A stretch of DNA of 64,000 nt, from positions 310,001 to 374,000 of the forward strand of contig AP023240.1 of NCBI GenBank assembly GCA_016592635.1, written 5' to 3'. Numbering within the stretch: position 1 is the stretch's first letter; each line of letters begins with the position of its first letter. The stretch comes from Methyloprofundus sp. (GTDB lineage Bacteria; Pseudomonadota; Gammaproteobacteria; Methylococcales; Methylomonadaceae). A model generated the notes under the pieces. It searched no databases, was not told the origin of the DNA, and saw nothing but the letters and a program-made list of their open reading frames with translations. This document shows positions 17,504 through 27,617 of the stretch, piece after piece. The position numbers and the translations under genes are program-made.

Positions 17504-18835
17504 ATGACTCAAATTAATCGACGTGAATTTATTAAGTTAACTAGTGCTACTGCCGCTTTGGCAGTGACCCCCTCAATGCTAAGAGCTCAAGAAGGCAGTT
17601 TTGAGGCACGAGTTGTTGTTGTCGGTGGTGGTTTTGCCGGCGCTACGTTGGCAAAATATTTACGATTATGGAGTAACGGGCAAATTCAGGTAACGATGAT
17701 CGATAAAAATCCAGACCATGTTTCTTGTGTGTTAAGTAATCTTATCTTGAATGACCGATTGCAACTTGCAGACATCACTCAGTCTTACACACCGCTAGAA
17801 GAGAATTACGGTGTTATTGTTGAGCAAGGGGAAGTAACGGATGTTAGCGGAACGGATGTTAAAACGGTACATTTAGCAAGTGGCGGTAGTATTGAGTGCG
17901 ATTATGTTGCCTTGGCGCCAGGTATAGAGTTTATCGATGTCGATGGTCTTAAAGAAGGTGCTAGTAATAACTTTGATCAGATACCGCATGCTTGGATAGC
18001 AGGTGAGCAAACTAATTTATTACGTGATCAATTACATGCCATGCAAAGTGGTGACACTTTTATCATGACGGTGCCCTTAAGTCCTTATCGGTGTCCACCT
18101 GATCCTTATGAGCGTGCTTGTGTTGTGGCTGATTATATTAAACGTGTAAAAGGGACAGGTACTGTTATTGTATTAGATCCACACGCTGGCATTACCATTG
18201 AACAGGAAACATTTGAGGCCGCGTTTAATGGCTTATATAAAGATATTGTCATCTATGTCCCTAATGCGGTATTGGAAGGGGTTGTGATTAAGGATAACGG
18301 AGACAAAGTTGCTATGACTTCAGCAGGGACGTTTGTTGGAAAAGTGTTAAATGTGATTCCTACTCATAAAGCGGGAAGTATTGTAGAAAATTTAGGTCTA
18401 TTACCTGCGGATCCTAATAAGAGGTTTGCACCAGTGCACCATGCTAGTTATGAATCCACAATAAAATCTGGAATTTATGTTATCGGTGATTCAAATGATA
18501 GTGGTCAACCCAAGTCAGGGCATATGGCGAATGCTCAAGCCAAAGTTTGTGCCGATGCTATTATCAGAACGATTGCAGGTAAGAGTAGCAACAAAGACTT
18601 TGTACATGATCCTGCCAGATTGGCAACGATTAAAACAAATTCTGCTTGTTATAGCCCCATTACTTACGATGAAGCTTCATGGTTGACCGCTGTTTTTGCT
18701 TATGAAACATTGGGAAATAGTATGCAGTTGGTAGGTGATTCTTTTGCCTCTTCTCATTCTCCACACTGGAGTAATGACAATTTTCAAGATATGTTTGATT
18801 GGGCCAATAGCCTATTTAGCAATACATTCGGTTGA
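17504..18835 (+). CDS. fccB: Flavocytochrome c sulfide dehydrogenase, flavoprotein subunit
   Basis: A 443-residue periplasmic flavoprotein that oxidises sulfide to sulfur and passes electrons to its cytochrome partner. It has a Tat signal (NRREFIKLTSATAALAV), the FAD-binding motif VVVVGGGFAGATLAKYL, redox cysteines in CPPDPYERAC and TNSACYS, the second FAD motif (GIYVIGDSNDSGQPKSGHMANAQAK) and a C-terminal FCSD flavin-binding domain. The cytochrome gene precedes it in one operon. Length is normal for FccB. The Tat signal implies the protein folds around FAD before export. Confidence 0.93.
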   Translation: MTQINRREFIKLTSATAALAVTPSMLRAQEGSFEARVVVVGGGFAGATLAKYLRLWSNGQIQVTMIDKNPDHVSCVLSNLILNDRLQLADITQSYTPLEENYGVIVEQGEVTDVSGTDVKTVHLASGGSIECDYVALAPGIEFIDVDGLKEGASNNFDQIPHAWIAGEQTNLLRDQLHAMQSGDTFIMTVPLSPYRCPPDPYERACVVADYIKRVKGTGTVIVLDPHAGITIEQETFEAAFNGLYKDIVIYVPNAVLEGVVIKDNGDKVAMTSAGTFVGKVLNVIPTHKAGSIVENLGLLPADPNKRFAPVHHASYESTIKSGIYVIGDSNDSGQPKSGHMANAQAKVCADAIIRTIAGKSSNKDFVHDPARLATIKTNSACYSPITYDEASWLTAVFAYETLGNSMQLVGDSFASSHSPHWSNDNFQDMFDWANSLFSNTFG

Positions 18836-18994
18836 TTGGATTGATCGTATTAGTTTGAGGATTTTTGCTCAGTTTCAAGATGTAAAAATAGGGGCTTAAC
18901 AACTATGCTGCTACCTTTACAACGAAGAATCTGGGCAAAAAACAAGCCAGTTTCAGCTTTTGTATATTTTAAAATATTGGAGGCTGTACTATTG

Positions 18995-20638
18995 TTATAG
19001 CCCTGTTTCGAAAGCAAATACCCCATTATTTAGTTTAAATGTACCCTGCCCATACCTTGATTTAATATTTTGCTCATGGTCAAAAATCTTGATGGTTACG
19101 CCAGGGTGAGCTTCTTTTTGTACGATAACCTTGCCGGTACTGGCTTGTTCAATAGCAGACTCAATTTCGCCTTTCTGTAAAAATAAAGCATGTATAGTTG
19201 CTTTAAGAGCTTCCGTTTCATTTTTTAAGTCGTGTAGGGCTTGTTTGGCCTCTTCGGTATGTTTTTTAGATAAGCTGACCATCTTCCCTAATTTGGTCAT
19301 CAGTAATTTGTCATGTTCTACAGTCTCGTGTTCTATGGAAGCAAGTTTTTCTAGTATATCCGAGCCACACTCAATACCAACATGTGTTAAAGCGTCTCCA
19401 GAAGAGCCAAGGACTTCGGCACGTATAATGGAGCCTGCCATAACTTGACCTCCCACAATGCCACTTTTTGCCTGCTGGTGGTTGCCGACAATAATTTGAT
19501 GGTTAGCTTTAACATCACAATTGGAAATTCTAGATTTTATTAAAATATCTCCCTGCACATCAACCACTGCATTTTCTAGATAACCTGCCGATAAGTTGCC
19601 GCCACAACTTATCTTCATAAGAGCATCAGATTTTTGAGTGGCAACATGACCTATTGCGCCCAGTTTGATGTCAATATTTCCACTTGCCTCAATTTGTGCA
19701 TTTTCGACCATACCAAATATTTGTACATCACCTGGTACTTTGATTTTCATACCTGATACGACATCACCTTTTACAATGACAGAACCATCGTATTCAATAT
19801 GCCCGGTATGTAGGTCAACATTTTTAACAGTATAAATACTATCAACAGAAACTCCATTAGTGGTAATGCTAGGCTGGCCTTTAATGGATGCAATGAGTAA
19901 ATTAGGGTCAGTGGGGCTTATTTCTGCACCTTTGCATTTTTTAAATTTCAGTGGCTTACCTATACGTGCTGGTAATTCATGCCCTGTCACGCTACGACCG
20001 TTTTTTGCAGATGTTGGCGCGCACTTTTTCATTAACTGAGTTGTCTCAGCAACACAAATCAGCTCGCCTAAGTCATAATAATCTAGGGTGCCATCATCGC
20101 GTTTATGTGGTTTACGGTCTGTTATGTTGTCTAACAAGCACTCAAATTGGGTGTCTTTTCCATGTATGGGAGGTTCTCCCCTAGCAATAACCGTAGCAAT
20201 AGTTTCACCTGGTGCTATATTGAGAGACTTGCGCACTAAGCTGACGATGATTTTTTTGTCGACCAGATCTAGGTCGATTTCTTTATCATTAAGTGCCGCA
20301 ACAATTGCTTTGGTGCCTGCTTGCATGCCACCTTTTGCCGATGTTATGCGCAAACTGGCCGAGACAATATCGCTAGACAATACCGCTTCAACTTTTGCAT
20401 TTATTTTTTGCCCCAGCTTTATTTTGCCAGCTTGTTTTTTGTTTAATAATTCGGCGAGTTGTTTGTGGGTTGCTTCATTGATACATAATCCTACACAGCC
20501 TTGTTGAGCGAGTTGTTGTTCTAACCATTGTTCAGAATATTCAAAGCTAGTTTTGCTGGTAATAATACTGGCGTATACCATTTTATCTGCGTCATCGGTT
20601 TCTATTTTTAATCTTTCTGAAACTATGCTGTCATTCAT
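18995..20638 (-). CDS. FapA-family (DUF342) protein
   Basis: A 547-residue protein of the FapA/DUF342 family: an N-terminal mixed region, then a central right-handed beta-helix-like array rich in short hydrophobic strands (GSVIVKGDVVSGMKIKVPGDVQIFGMVENAQIEASGNIDIK…), and a C-terminal coiled coil (SIEHETVEHDKLLMTKLGK…ALHDLKNETEALKATIHAL). Homologues in Vibrio and Shewanella localise a signalling phosphatase pathway; many have no defined role. No flagellar or chemotaxis genes are adjacent. It lacks a clear ribosome-binding site at the ATG. Confidence 0.85.
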   Translation of the reverse strand: MNDSIVSERLKIETDDADKMVYASIITSKTSFEYSEQWLEQQLAQQGCVGLCINEATHKQLAELLNKKQAGKIKLGQKINAKVEAVLSSDIVSASLRITSAKGGMQAGTKAIVAALNDKEIDLDLVDKKIIVSLVRKSLNIAPGETIATVIARGEPPIHGKDTQFECLLDNITDRKPHKRDDGTLDYYDLGELICVAETTQLMKKCAPTSAKNGRSVTGHELPARIGKPLKFKKCKGAEISPTDPNLLIASIKGQPSITTNGVSVDSIYTVKNVDLHTGHIEYDGSVIVKGDVVSGMKIKVPGDVQIFGMVENAQIEASGNIDIKLGAIGHVATQKSDALMKISCGGNLSAGYLENAVVDVQGDILIKSRISNCDVKANHQIIVGNHQQAKSGIVGGQVMAGSIIRAEVLGSSGDALTHVGIECGSDILEKLASIEHETVEHDKLLMTKLGKMVSLSKKHTEEAKQALHDLKNETEALKATIHALFLQKGEIESAIEQASTGKVIVQKEAHPGVTIKIFDHEQNIKSRYGQGTFKLNNGVFAFETGL

Positions 20639-20898
20639 AATTCAATAGTGGAAAAGTTTAAATAATTAGGATATTTAATAATTATAGTATGTAACGACTA
20701 TGTGTAATTTATTATATTAATAATAATTATGTGGTTAATGGGGGGCGGCGGCACCCAGTTATGGATCTAGCATTAAAGAGAGGGTGACCTTACTAAATCC
20801 CCTATAAAAAGAATGTTGCAATATTTATAAGGCGTGCGTTACTATCAAATTTAAAGGTAGGTATTTGAAAATATTGGTTATTCTTTAGGAGATTTCTA

Positions 20899-21256
20899 AT
20901 GGCAATATTCTTGGTTCGTGATTTTGATGCCGCTACAGGCTTTAGAGAATACCAACCCGTGGGTGGGCTGTTGCCTAGAACTAGGCAAGAAAGCTATGTT
21001 CCTTGGGCGATCACTCAAGCTCAGCAAGTGGTTTATGCTAAGTTATCATGAAAGTATGGCAGTCGCTCAAAAAGCAGGTGTTGAATATAATCTGGGCGGC
21101 TATATTAACTCGTTGCCACAGAGCTTTTTATCTTCATATGAGTTTAAACGCTGGAATGAAACTTACTATGATATTGTGACCTTGGGGGCAATTCATTGGG
21201 TGTATAATTCAGGCGCGCTGCCTTCGCATTTGAATGCTAATTTAACGCAGCCTTAA
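20899..21256 (+). pseudogene. Unknown gene broken by a frameshift
   Basis: From ATG 20899 (after TAGGAG) a natural-looking frame runs 50 codons (MAIFLVRDFDAATGFREYQP…QAQQVVYAKLS) to a TGA at about 21049. From about 21040 a second frame continues as (ML)SYHESMAVAQKAGVEYNLGGYINSL…LNANLTQP to 21256. Joined at the overlap they make one protein of about 119 residues, so a single-base indel near 21040 is the simple explanation. Family not recognised. A sequencing error cannot be excluded. Confidence 0.5.
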
Positions 21257-21289
21257 TTTTTCATGTTTAAAGCAGATGTGTTGTTCGTG

Positions 21290-22366
21290 CTATTTCAAAA
21301 ACCTAATTTGCAAATTCAGCTTAAAAAACAGCTCACCATTTTCTACATATAAGTTACCAAAACTATGTCGAGAACTACTGGCGGTATCTAATTTGGTATT
21401 TGCCAATAGGTAGTTTTCAAATTCATTCCTATCATAGAGGTGATAACACAATATTTCCCCGTCCTCTTTGACAATTAAAAAACCGCCTGTTACATCATAA
21501 TGACCGTCCCAGACACTCGCAGGCATTAAGCCCAAGGCAATATCAGTGAGCAGTCTTTTGGTTTTATAGCTATAAAAAGGGTGGTTACTAGAAGTGTCAT
21601 AGTGTATTGGGTTAGTCTTTGTTACTGCCTCAACCAAATCAGGCATTTTGGATAAGTCGCTGCTAAAGAACTTAAAAATGATAGCGGCTAATATTTGTGG
21701 CAAGGCACTATCTATCAGCATTAGGTTATTGGAAAAAATGCTCTGCTCGGTACTAATAAATTCAAAAGTACCACCATATCCCTGAATTTTTTTGATTCTA
21801 TCTTTGATCTTGCTGCGGCTGGCAATAGCATTGATTTCTGCCATATGCGGTAGTAATATCGAGCTGACTTTATAAATAAAATTAGTGGAGCGGCCTGCAT
21901 TTAATAAAGTTGAAGGGCTGCCCAGTTGTGACTTGATGCTAAATCCCAATGTTGGAGTTTGTTGGGTTTTTTCATCATGCACCATTACGCTAATATCTGT
22001 TTTTGCAGAGGAGCTAGCTTTTAAGGCGTTACAGTAAATAGACTGCATAAAAGCTTCTGTTGCAGGTGCTGCGAAAGTGCGTTGGTTGGTTTTTATTGTT
22101 TGCAGCAAGCTTTGCGCCTGTACTGCAAATTCAGTAACTGGAATACGTAATGGGTCACGGCCGTTGCTAGTAATACTGACCGTATCTTGCTCAATAGAGT
22201 AAGTAATAACCGCATTACTTTCGGTTCTGATAACCTTAATAACAGGGTAACGTATTGTAGATATTGACTCTAAATACTCGTTACCTGGCTGTAGTGATTT
22301 ATCCGCTAAAATCTTAAAAAGGGTATAGATTTCACTCCATTCACCTTTATTTCCCGTGATCGGCAT
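21290..22366 (-). CDS. HpaII-family type II restriction endonuclease
   Basis: A 358-residue protein matching the HpaII restriction enzyme family, starting with the typical GNKGEWSEIYTLFKILADKSL. The segment TDISVMVHDEK…LGFSIKSQLG could hold the acidic-to-Lys nuclease core (D…SIKS). HpaII cuts CCGG; that the same site applies here is inferred from family and from the adjacent C5 methyltransferase. Its start shares one base with the methyltransferase end, so both are translated from one message with the methyltransferase first. Full length with no internal stop. Confidence 0.85.
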   Translation of the reverse strand: MPITGNKGEWSEIYTLFKILADKSLQPGNEYLESISTIRYPVIKVIRTESNAVITYSIEQDTVSITSNGRDPLRIPVTEFAVQAQSLLQTIKTNQRTFAAPATEAFMQSIYCNALKASSSAKTDISVMVHDEKTQQTPTLGFSIKSQLGSPSTLLNAGRSTNFIYKVSSILLPHMAEINAIASRSKIKDRIKKIQGYGGTFEFISTEQSIFSNNLMLIDSALPQILAAIIFKFFSSDLSKMPDLVEAVTKTNPIHYDTSSNHPFYSYKTKRLLTDIALGLMPASVWDGHYDVTGGFLIVKEDGEILCYHLYDRNEFENYLLANTKLDTASSSRHSFGNLYVENGELFFKLNLQIRFLK

Positions 22367-23628
22367 TACATTCCTAGTGATTTTATAATTTGGCTTGCGG
22401 TGGCTTGTATGGCAGGTATGGCCACAGAATTACCAAATTGCTTGTAGGCTTGGGCATCGGAAACCACAATTTGAAAGTCATCAGGGAACCCTTGTAATCT
22501 AGCCCATTCTCTAGGGGTCATTTTACGGATGCCTTTACGGTTTACTTCACCTTTTATACGGGTAATGGGCTCAAAGTTAGTGAGGCGGTGGTCATAAAGT
22601 AAATTACGTTCCCGGCCCATACCACCACAAACAACCGCATTGGCAATACCATCATGTGGGATGATTTCATAGCCAAAGCCATTACCTTTATTCTTATGAC
22701 GCTCTTTATGCTCAATTAAAGTTTTTAAGTATTGTGTGGATAAGTAATACTTAACGGATACTTCCTGATCTTCCAGAATACTGGCAATAGGTACTTTTTT
22801 GCCCAGTGGAGTAGGGTAGGTGAACTTTTCAACCAGCTGACTTTTATGAAAGCCAACGATAAAAATACGTTCACGATTTTGTGCGACACCATGATCCTTG
22901 GCATTGATAATCTGTGGCTCAGGGACAAAATAGTTTAGGTCTTCTCTTAAGGTATTTAAGATGGTTGCCAACGTACGGCCACGTTCATGACTACGTAAGC
23001 CTTTTACATTTTCTAGAAAAAATGCTTTCGGTTGGTGTGTCTTGATAATTGCAGCAACATCAAAAAATAGCGTACCACGGGTATCTTCAAAGCCACCACG
23101 TTTTCCAGCAATGGAAAAGGACTGGCAAGGAAAGCCGGCACAGAGAATGTCAAAGCCTTTGGGGATAAATGCTTTGGTTGTTGCTTCCGTTATATCGCCA
23201 AAGGGCAGTTCGCCAAAATTTGCTGCATAGGTTTTTTTGGAATATTCATCCCATTCACTAGTAAAAACGCATTGACCGCCTAGGTTTTGTAAAGCTAGGC
23301 GAAATCCTCCGATACCAGCAAATAAATCAATAAATTTGAATTTTGGCTGCTTAGGTTTGGGAAACGGTATTTCAGCTTTGACTTCTTGTAATAAGGACTG
23401 CAGTGTATCTTCGGCCAAATTATCCGGAATACTTGCCGACGGTAGTTTATGTTGCAAAACATCTTCTACATAAGCGAGTGCTTTGCTTTTATAAAGCTGG
23501 GAGAAATCTCCCTTTGTATCATGGATATAATGCGTAAAAGACGCTCTTTTATTGTCGCTGGTATCAATGGGTCTAGAGCTGTAATGTTGACCATCCATAT
23601 CTTGCATTGATATTTTGTTAATTAACAT
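22366..23628 (-). CDS. DNA (cytosine-5) methyltransferase, partner of the HpaII-like enzyme
   Basis: A 420-residue C5 methyltransferase with all core motifs: I (FIDLFAGIGGFRLAL), IV with the catalytic Cys (AGFPCQSFSIAGKRGGFEDTRGTLFFD), VI (FFLENVKGL), VIII (NRERIFIVGF), then a target-recognition region and IX-X (RLQGFPDDF…YKQFGNSVAIP). About 90 residues precede motif I, longer than minimal enzymes. It should methylate the site recognised by the downstream endonuclease (expected CCGG). The pair forms a compact, possibly mobile restriction-modification unit. Confidence 0.93.
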   Translation of the reverse strand: MLINKISMQDMDGQHYSSRPIDTSDNKRASFTHYIHDTKGDFSQLYKSKALAYVEDVLQHKLPSASIPDNLAEDTLQSLLQEVKAEIPFPKPKQPKFKFIDLFAGIGGFRLALQNLGGQCVFTSEWDEYSKKTYAANFGELPFGDITEATTKAFIPKGFDILCAGFPCQSFSIAGKRGGFEDTRGTLFFDVAAIIKTHQPKAFFLENVKGLRSHERGRTLATILNTLREDLNYFVPEPQIINAKDHGVAQNRERIFIVGFHKSQLVEKFTYPTPLGKKVPIASILEDQEVSVKYYLSTQYLKTLIEHKERHKNKGNGFGYEIIPHDGIANAVVCGGMGRERNLLYDHRLTNFEPITRIKGEVNRKGIRKMTPREWARLQGFPDDFQIVVSDAQAYKQFGNSVAIPAIQATASQIIKSLGM

Positions 23629-23684
23629 TACAGATAGGCTGGTTTGCTGTTGGTTTAATAGGGTTTACTCGCTGCATTTGCTGG

Positions 23685-24317
23685 TTAGGCTTTATTTAAT
23701 TCTGCTAATAAAAATTCAATTTCAGTCTGCATTTTGCGTCTAAAAAACAGAAAACGCCAGCGACTACCGCCACACTGTTTCCAAAGCATGGCTGAACGTA
23801 TACCTGCTAGTAATAATGCTCTGATTTTATTGATATTTTCAGTGGATGATAAATAAGTTTGATCACCATTGACCATAATTCTAGGAGGAATGGTACTAAT
23901 CGTCGAGTGGTAAATATCTGCTAAATTAGCAATGACATTTTCATGCAAAACATCAAAGTGTTGTGCTTGTGATTGTGCCATTTTAATTTTATTATGCACG
24001 GTTTTTTGCATTGCATGTTCTTCCGAGAACTTCTGTTCTAGAAAAACCAGTGAGGCAGCATAGCGAGCTTGTTCGGAATTATGGATGCTATTGCTACTGA
24101 ATTGCTGTAATAGTTGTTGCAAGCCAAGTTTCACGCCGCTCAAGCCACCATAGATATCAACAGGATTATCGACATCTAGTACAAGCAGACTGCCTATGCT
24201 TGCTTGTAGGGCATCTCTATCTGCTTTGCCTGTGGTGGCGAGTTGATGCACTAAATAGGTTGCTTGGGAAATACCTGCAAGAGCAATGGTTTGGTACGTT
24301 ATGGTTTTAAAAGACAT
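23685..24317 (-). CDS. hflD: HflD-family protein
   Basis: A 210-residue helical protein of the HflD family (N-terminal TIALAGISQATYLVHQLATTG, VYGGL-like motif DIYGGLSGVKLGLQQL, C-terminal RALLLAGIRSAMLWKQCGGSRWRFLFFRRKM). In E. coli HflD binds the lambda CII protein at the membrane; the gene normally lies between mnmA and purB. Here it is 4 bases downstream of a rhodanese gene and mnmA is absent, an unusual neighbourhood. HflD is confined to Gammaproteobacteria. Confidence 0.9.
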   Translation of the reverse strand: MSFKTITYQTIALAGISQATYLVHQLATTGKADRDALQASIGSLLVLDVDNPVDIYGGLSGVKLGLQQLLQQFSSNSIHNSEQARYAASLVFLEQKFSEEHAMQKTVHNKIKMAQSQAQHFDVLHENVIANLADIYHSTISTIPPRIMVNGDQTYLSSTENINKIRALLLAGIRSAMLWKQCGGSRWRFLFFRRKMQTEIEFLLAELNKA

Positions 24318-24321
24318 GATA

Positions 24322-24756
24322 TTAGCAAGTTTTAGTAGCTGTGCACGCTGTTTCTGTTGGGCGTTTTTCGCGTAACCAAGCGGACATGCCGTTGGCTAGG
24401 TGAGATACGTTAGACATATTTAGTTTTTGGGTTAAAAAATTACCCACTCGACCGCTACGCCTACCTGATTGGCAGACTAAAACAATTTGTTGGTCTGGCG
24501 ATGATTGGAGGTTTTTTACTGTGGCAAGCCATTTTTCAGTATCGTACTTACCATTTTTGTCAAAAAAAGTAACGGGGTGGCTGCCTGGGATAATCCCAGT
24601 TTGTTGCCATTCTCCCGGAGTACGAATGTCAATAATGAGAGCGTTTTTTGCTGCACTTTTTTGTACTTCATTTGGGTTGAGATTACTGAGTTCAGCCGCA
24701 TAACTATAGTAAGGCATAAACAAAGATAAAATAATAAGTGCGTGTTTTAAGGACAT
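24322..24756 (-). CDS. Periplasmic single-domain rhodanese
   Basis: A 144-residue protein with a signal peptide (to YSYAAE) and one rhodanese domain: IDIRTPGEWQQTGIIPGSHPV, and the active-site loop CQSGRRSGR with the persulfide-bearing Cys. It moves sulfane sulfur between donors and acceptors in the periplasm. In a genome with FccB-type sulfide oxidation, handling of reactive sulfur is a sensible role, but that is inference. It is co-oriented with hflD. A short Cys-containing tail (ACTATKTC) follows the domain. Confidence 0.88.
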   Translation of the reverse strand: MSLKHALIILSLFMPYYSYAAELSNLNPNEVQKSAAKNALIIDIRTPGEWQQTGIIPGSHPVTFFDKNGKYDTEKWLATVKNLQSSPDQQIVLVCQSGRRSGRVGNFLTQKLNMSNVSHLANGMSAWLREKRPTETACTATKTC

Positions 24757-24871
24757 AGGTTTATATGCAAAAGTAGAAAGGATATGATGTGAATTTATAT
24801 CATGATTAATGTTTATTAGTCGAGTATGATGTAGTGTTTATTTATTAATATATAGTATAAAGGTAGATTTA

Positions 24872-25084
24872 ATGACGACGAAGGTTAAATTAGCAGTAAC
24901 TGGTTTGAAGTGTGGTGGTTGTGAAAAAACCGTTACCGAAAAATTAACGGCATTAGCAGGCGTACTTTCTGTGCAAGCTAGCCATGCCGAAAATACAGTT
25001 GAAGTTGAATATGATACAGCTGTAGTTGAAGAAGATGATTTGATTGAATGTATTGAAGAAGCAGGTTTTACGGTAGAAGATTAA
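24872..25084 (+). CDS. CopZ-like heavy-metal-binding chaperone
   Basis: A 70-residue single HMA domain with the metal site GLKCGGCEK near the N-terminus, ferredoxin-like alternation, and an acidic C-terminus. CopZ-type proteins carry Cu(I) to the cytosolic face of CopA pumps. The copA gene follows 48 bases downstream on the same strand, supporting this role. AAAGGT lies before the ATG. Confidence 0.88.
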   Translation: MTTKVKLAVTGLKCGGCEKTVTEKLTALAGVLSVQASHAENTVEVEYDTAVVEEDDLIECIEEAGFTVED

Positions 25085-25132
25085 CGACCCGATAATGTAT
25101 AAAGTTTGTCTGTAACGTAATGGAGAATAGTG

Positions 25133-27457
25133 ATGAGTGAAGAAAATAATCCAGAAAATTCAGATACAGTTGAGCAAGAAGTGCGCTTATCTGTATTAGG
25201 TATGAGCTGTGCCGGCTGTGTTGGTGCGGTAGAAACGGCTCTAAATTCCGTTACAGGCGTAAGCTCTGTCGTTGTCAATTTTGCTGACCACTCGGCAGTG
25301 GTTAAAGGTGATGTTGATCCTGATCTGCTGAAGCAATCTTTAAAAGACTCTGGCTATGATGGTGCAGTCATGGAAGGCTTTGAAGACCCAGCTGAGCAAG
25401 AAGAGCAGGAAATGGCGCACTATCGCAAATTAATGCGTAAAGCGATTGTTGCGGCAGTTTTTGGTATACCATTAATGATCGTAGGTCACTTTGGTGGTGT
25501 ACCCGATATTGGCTCAGAAACGGGTAACTGGTTTTGGCCAGAGGTTGCTTTAATTACCTTGGCAATTTTATTTTATTCGGGCGGACATTTTTTTGTCGGT
25601 GCGGTTAAATCATTACGAGCCAAACAAGCGAATATGGATACCTTGATTGCTTTGGGTACTGGATCGGCTTGGTTGTATTCTTGTGTAGTAATTGATTATT
25701 CAGAATACTTACCTTCGTTATCCGCACATGCGTATTTTGAAGCCTCTATTATTATTCTGGCATTTATTAACTTTGGTGGCGCTTTAGAGACCAAAGCGCG
25801 CGGCAAAACTTCTAGCGCGATTCGAGCTTTGATTGGCTTACAGCCACGTACTGCCAGAGTAGTACGGGAAGGACAAGATTTAGATATTCCTATTGAAGAG
25901 GTGGGGTTAGGCGAAACATTGCGCGTACGTCCAGGTGAGAAAATTGCAGTGGATGGTGAAGTCATCGAAGGGCATTCCACCATTGATGAATCGATGCTGA
26001 CCGGGGAATCATTGCCTGTAGAGAAAACGGTTGGTGCAACGGTTGCCGCAGGAACAATGAATCAAACAGGTAGCTTTTTATATCGGGCAACGCGTATTGG
26101 CCGCGATACAGCTTTGGCGCAGATTATTAAGAGTGTACGTCAGGCACAAGGTAGCAAACCTGAGTTAGCTAAATTGGCTGATAAAATTGCCAGTATTTTT
26201 GTACCAGTCGTCGTCTGTATTTCAGTGCTGACCTTTATGGTTTGGTACGTATTTGGGCCTGACCCAGAATTAGGTTATGCCTTTGTGACCGCGATGACGG
26301 TCTTAGTGATTGCTTGCCCATGTGCTTTAGGGTTGGCTACTCCTATTTCGGTTATGGTCGCAGTGGGGCGTTCTGCACAATCAGGTATTCTGATTCGTAA
26401 TGGTGATGGTTTGCAAGTTGCAGGCACGATTACTACTTTAGTATTGGATAAAACTGGTACGGTCACTGAAGGTAAGCCAACGGTAGCCACGATTGCAGTC
26501 GCTGATGGTTATACGCAGGATCAAGTACTGCAATTAGCGGCTAGTATCGAGAAGAGTTCAGAGCACCCTTTGGCTTCTGCCATTATGAGTGCTGCTGAAG
26601 AAAAATCACTAAAATTAACGCGTGCGAAAAAATTTACTGCAGTTGCAGGGCATGGTGTTTCAGCCATGCTTAAAGATCAAGCGGTATTATTTGGTAATGC
26701 TGCTTTAATGCAAGAGCAAGGAGTTGACGCTACTGCTTTTGAAGCGCAAATGTTGAGTTTGGCGGAACAAGGTCAAACGCCCATGCTATTAGCGGTTAAT
26801 AATGCTATTGCAGGTATTATTGCAGTGGCGGATCCAATCAAAGCAGATTCTGCAGCCGCTATTAAAGAACTGCAAAAGCGTGGTGTACGTGTATTAATGG
26901 TTACTGGCGATAACACGGCAACGGCGAATGCCATTGCTAAACAAGCGGGTATTGATGAAGTACGCGCACAAGTATTACCAGAAGATAAAGCCGCTATTGT
27001 TAAAGAGCTACAACAAGCAGGGCAGATTGTGGGTATGGTCGGTGACGGTATTAATGATGCGCCTGCTTTAGCGCAAGCTAATGTTGGTATTGCCATTGGT
27101 ACGGGGACTGATGTTGCGATAGAAAGTGCGGATATTGTGGTGTTACAAGGCTCTTTATTGAAAGTAACCGAAGCGATGCAATTATCTAAAGCAACCGTCA
27201 GCAATATCAAACAAAACTTATTCGGTGCCTTTATTTATAACTCGTTAAGTATTCCGATTGCAGCAGGCTTGTTGTATCCAGTATTTGGTATTCTGCTTAG
27301 CCCTATGATTGCTGGTGCGGCTATGGCGATGTCTTCAGTCACTGTGGTTGCCAATGCCAACCGTTTGCGTTGGGTAGATTTAAATGACACTGAAACCAAA
27401 GATTATAAGAAGCATGCTTTGGAATTAGTGGATGCTTTTAAAAAGAGTTTGGCATAG
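25133..27457 (+). CDS. copA: Cu(I)-exporting P1B-type ATPase CopA
   Basis: A 774-residue pump: one N-terminal HMA domain (GMSCAGCVG), eight membrane helices, actuator TGES ([11 protein letters not shown]), the CPC metal site in helix 6 ([12 protein letters not shown]), phosphorylation DKTGT, HP motif (SSEHPLAS) and hinge [12 protein letters not shown] in helix 7 and MSS in helix 8 are the Cu(I)-specific set. ATG 25133 is preferred to GTG 25130 because GGAG is 7 bases ahead. It would supply or detoxify copper, relevant to the copper enzyme NirK and, in methanotrophs, to copper metabolism generally. Confidence 0.95.
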   Translation: MSEENNPENSDTVEQEVRLSVLGMSCAGCVGAVETALNSVTGVSSVVVNFADHSAVVKGDVDPDLLKQSLKDSGYDGAVMEGFEDPAEQEEQEMAHYRKLMRKAIVAAVFGIPLMIVGHFGGVPDIGSETGNWFWPEVALITLAILFYSGGHFFVGAVKSLRAKQANMDTLIALGTGSAWLYSCVVIDYSEYLPSLSAHAYFEASIIILAFINFGGALETKARGKTSSAIRALIGLQPRTARVVREGQDLDIPIEEVGLGETLRVRPGEKIAVDGEVIEGHSTIDESMLTGESLPVEKTVGATVAAGTMNQTGSFLYRATRIGRDTALAQIIKSVRQAQGSKPELAKLADKIASIFVPVVVCISVLTFMVWYVFGPDPELGYAFVTAMTVLVIACPCALGLATPISVMVAVGRSAQSGILIRNGDGLQVAGTITTLVLDKTGTVTEGKPTVATIAVADGYTQDQVLQLAASIEKSSEHPLASAIMSAAEEKSLKLTRAKKFTAVAGHGVSAMLKDQAVLFGNAALMQEQGVDATAFEAQMLSLAEQGQTPMLLAVNNAIAGIIAVADPIKADSAAAIKELQKRGVRVLMVTGDNTATANAIAKQAGIDEVRAQVLPEDKAAIVKELQQAGQIVGMVGDGINDAPALAQANVGIAIGTGTDVAIESADIVVLQGSLLKVTEAMQLSKATVSNIKQNLFGAFIYNSLSIPIAAGLLYPVFGILLSPMIAGAAMAMSSVTVVANANRLRWVDLNDTETKDYKKHALELVDAFKKSLA

Positions 27458-27506
27458 AATTAAAAGCTTATAAGTATTCACGGTTCTAATTAAATTTGGC
27501 CATTTG

Positions 27507-27545
27507 CAAGGATGGGTAGAGCATTTTTTGCGAAACCCATCCTTG
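27507..27545. terminator. Inverted repeat after copA (terminator or REP-like)
   Basis: Perfect 11-bp arms CAAGGATGGGT and ACCCATCCTTG separated by 17 bases that include a T-run. It lies between the 3' ends of convergent copA and the acyltransferase gene, where a bidirectional terminator is expected. The GATGGGT arm type is also common in dispersed repeats. Confidence 0.5.
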
Positions 27546-27617
27546 TTGCTAATCTTGCGCATATGACTAAATTAGGGGATCTGAATATTTCAAAAGCATA
27601 ATTGATTTGCCTGATAT

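Noticed and set aside
21290..24317. Defence island beyond the restriction-modification pair
   Set aside because: Neighbours (rhodanese, hflD, FapA family) are not defence genes; only the two-gene HpaII-like unit is supported.
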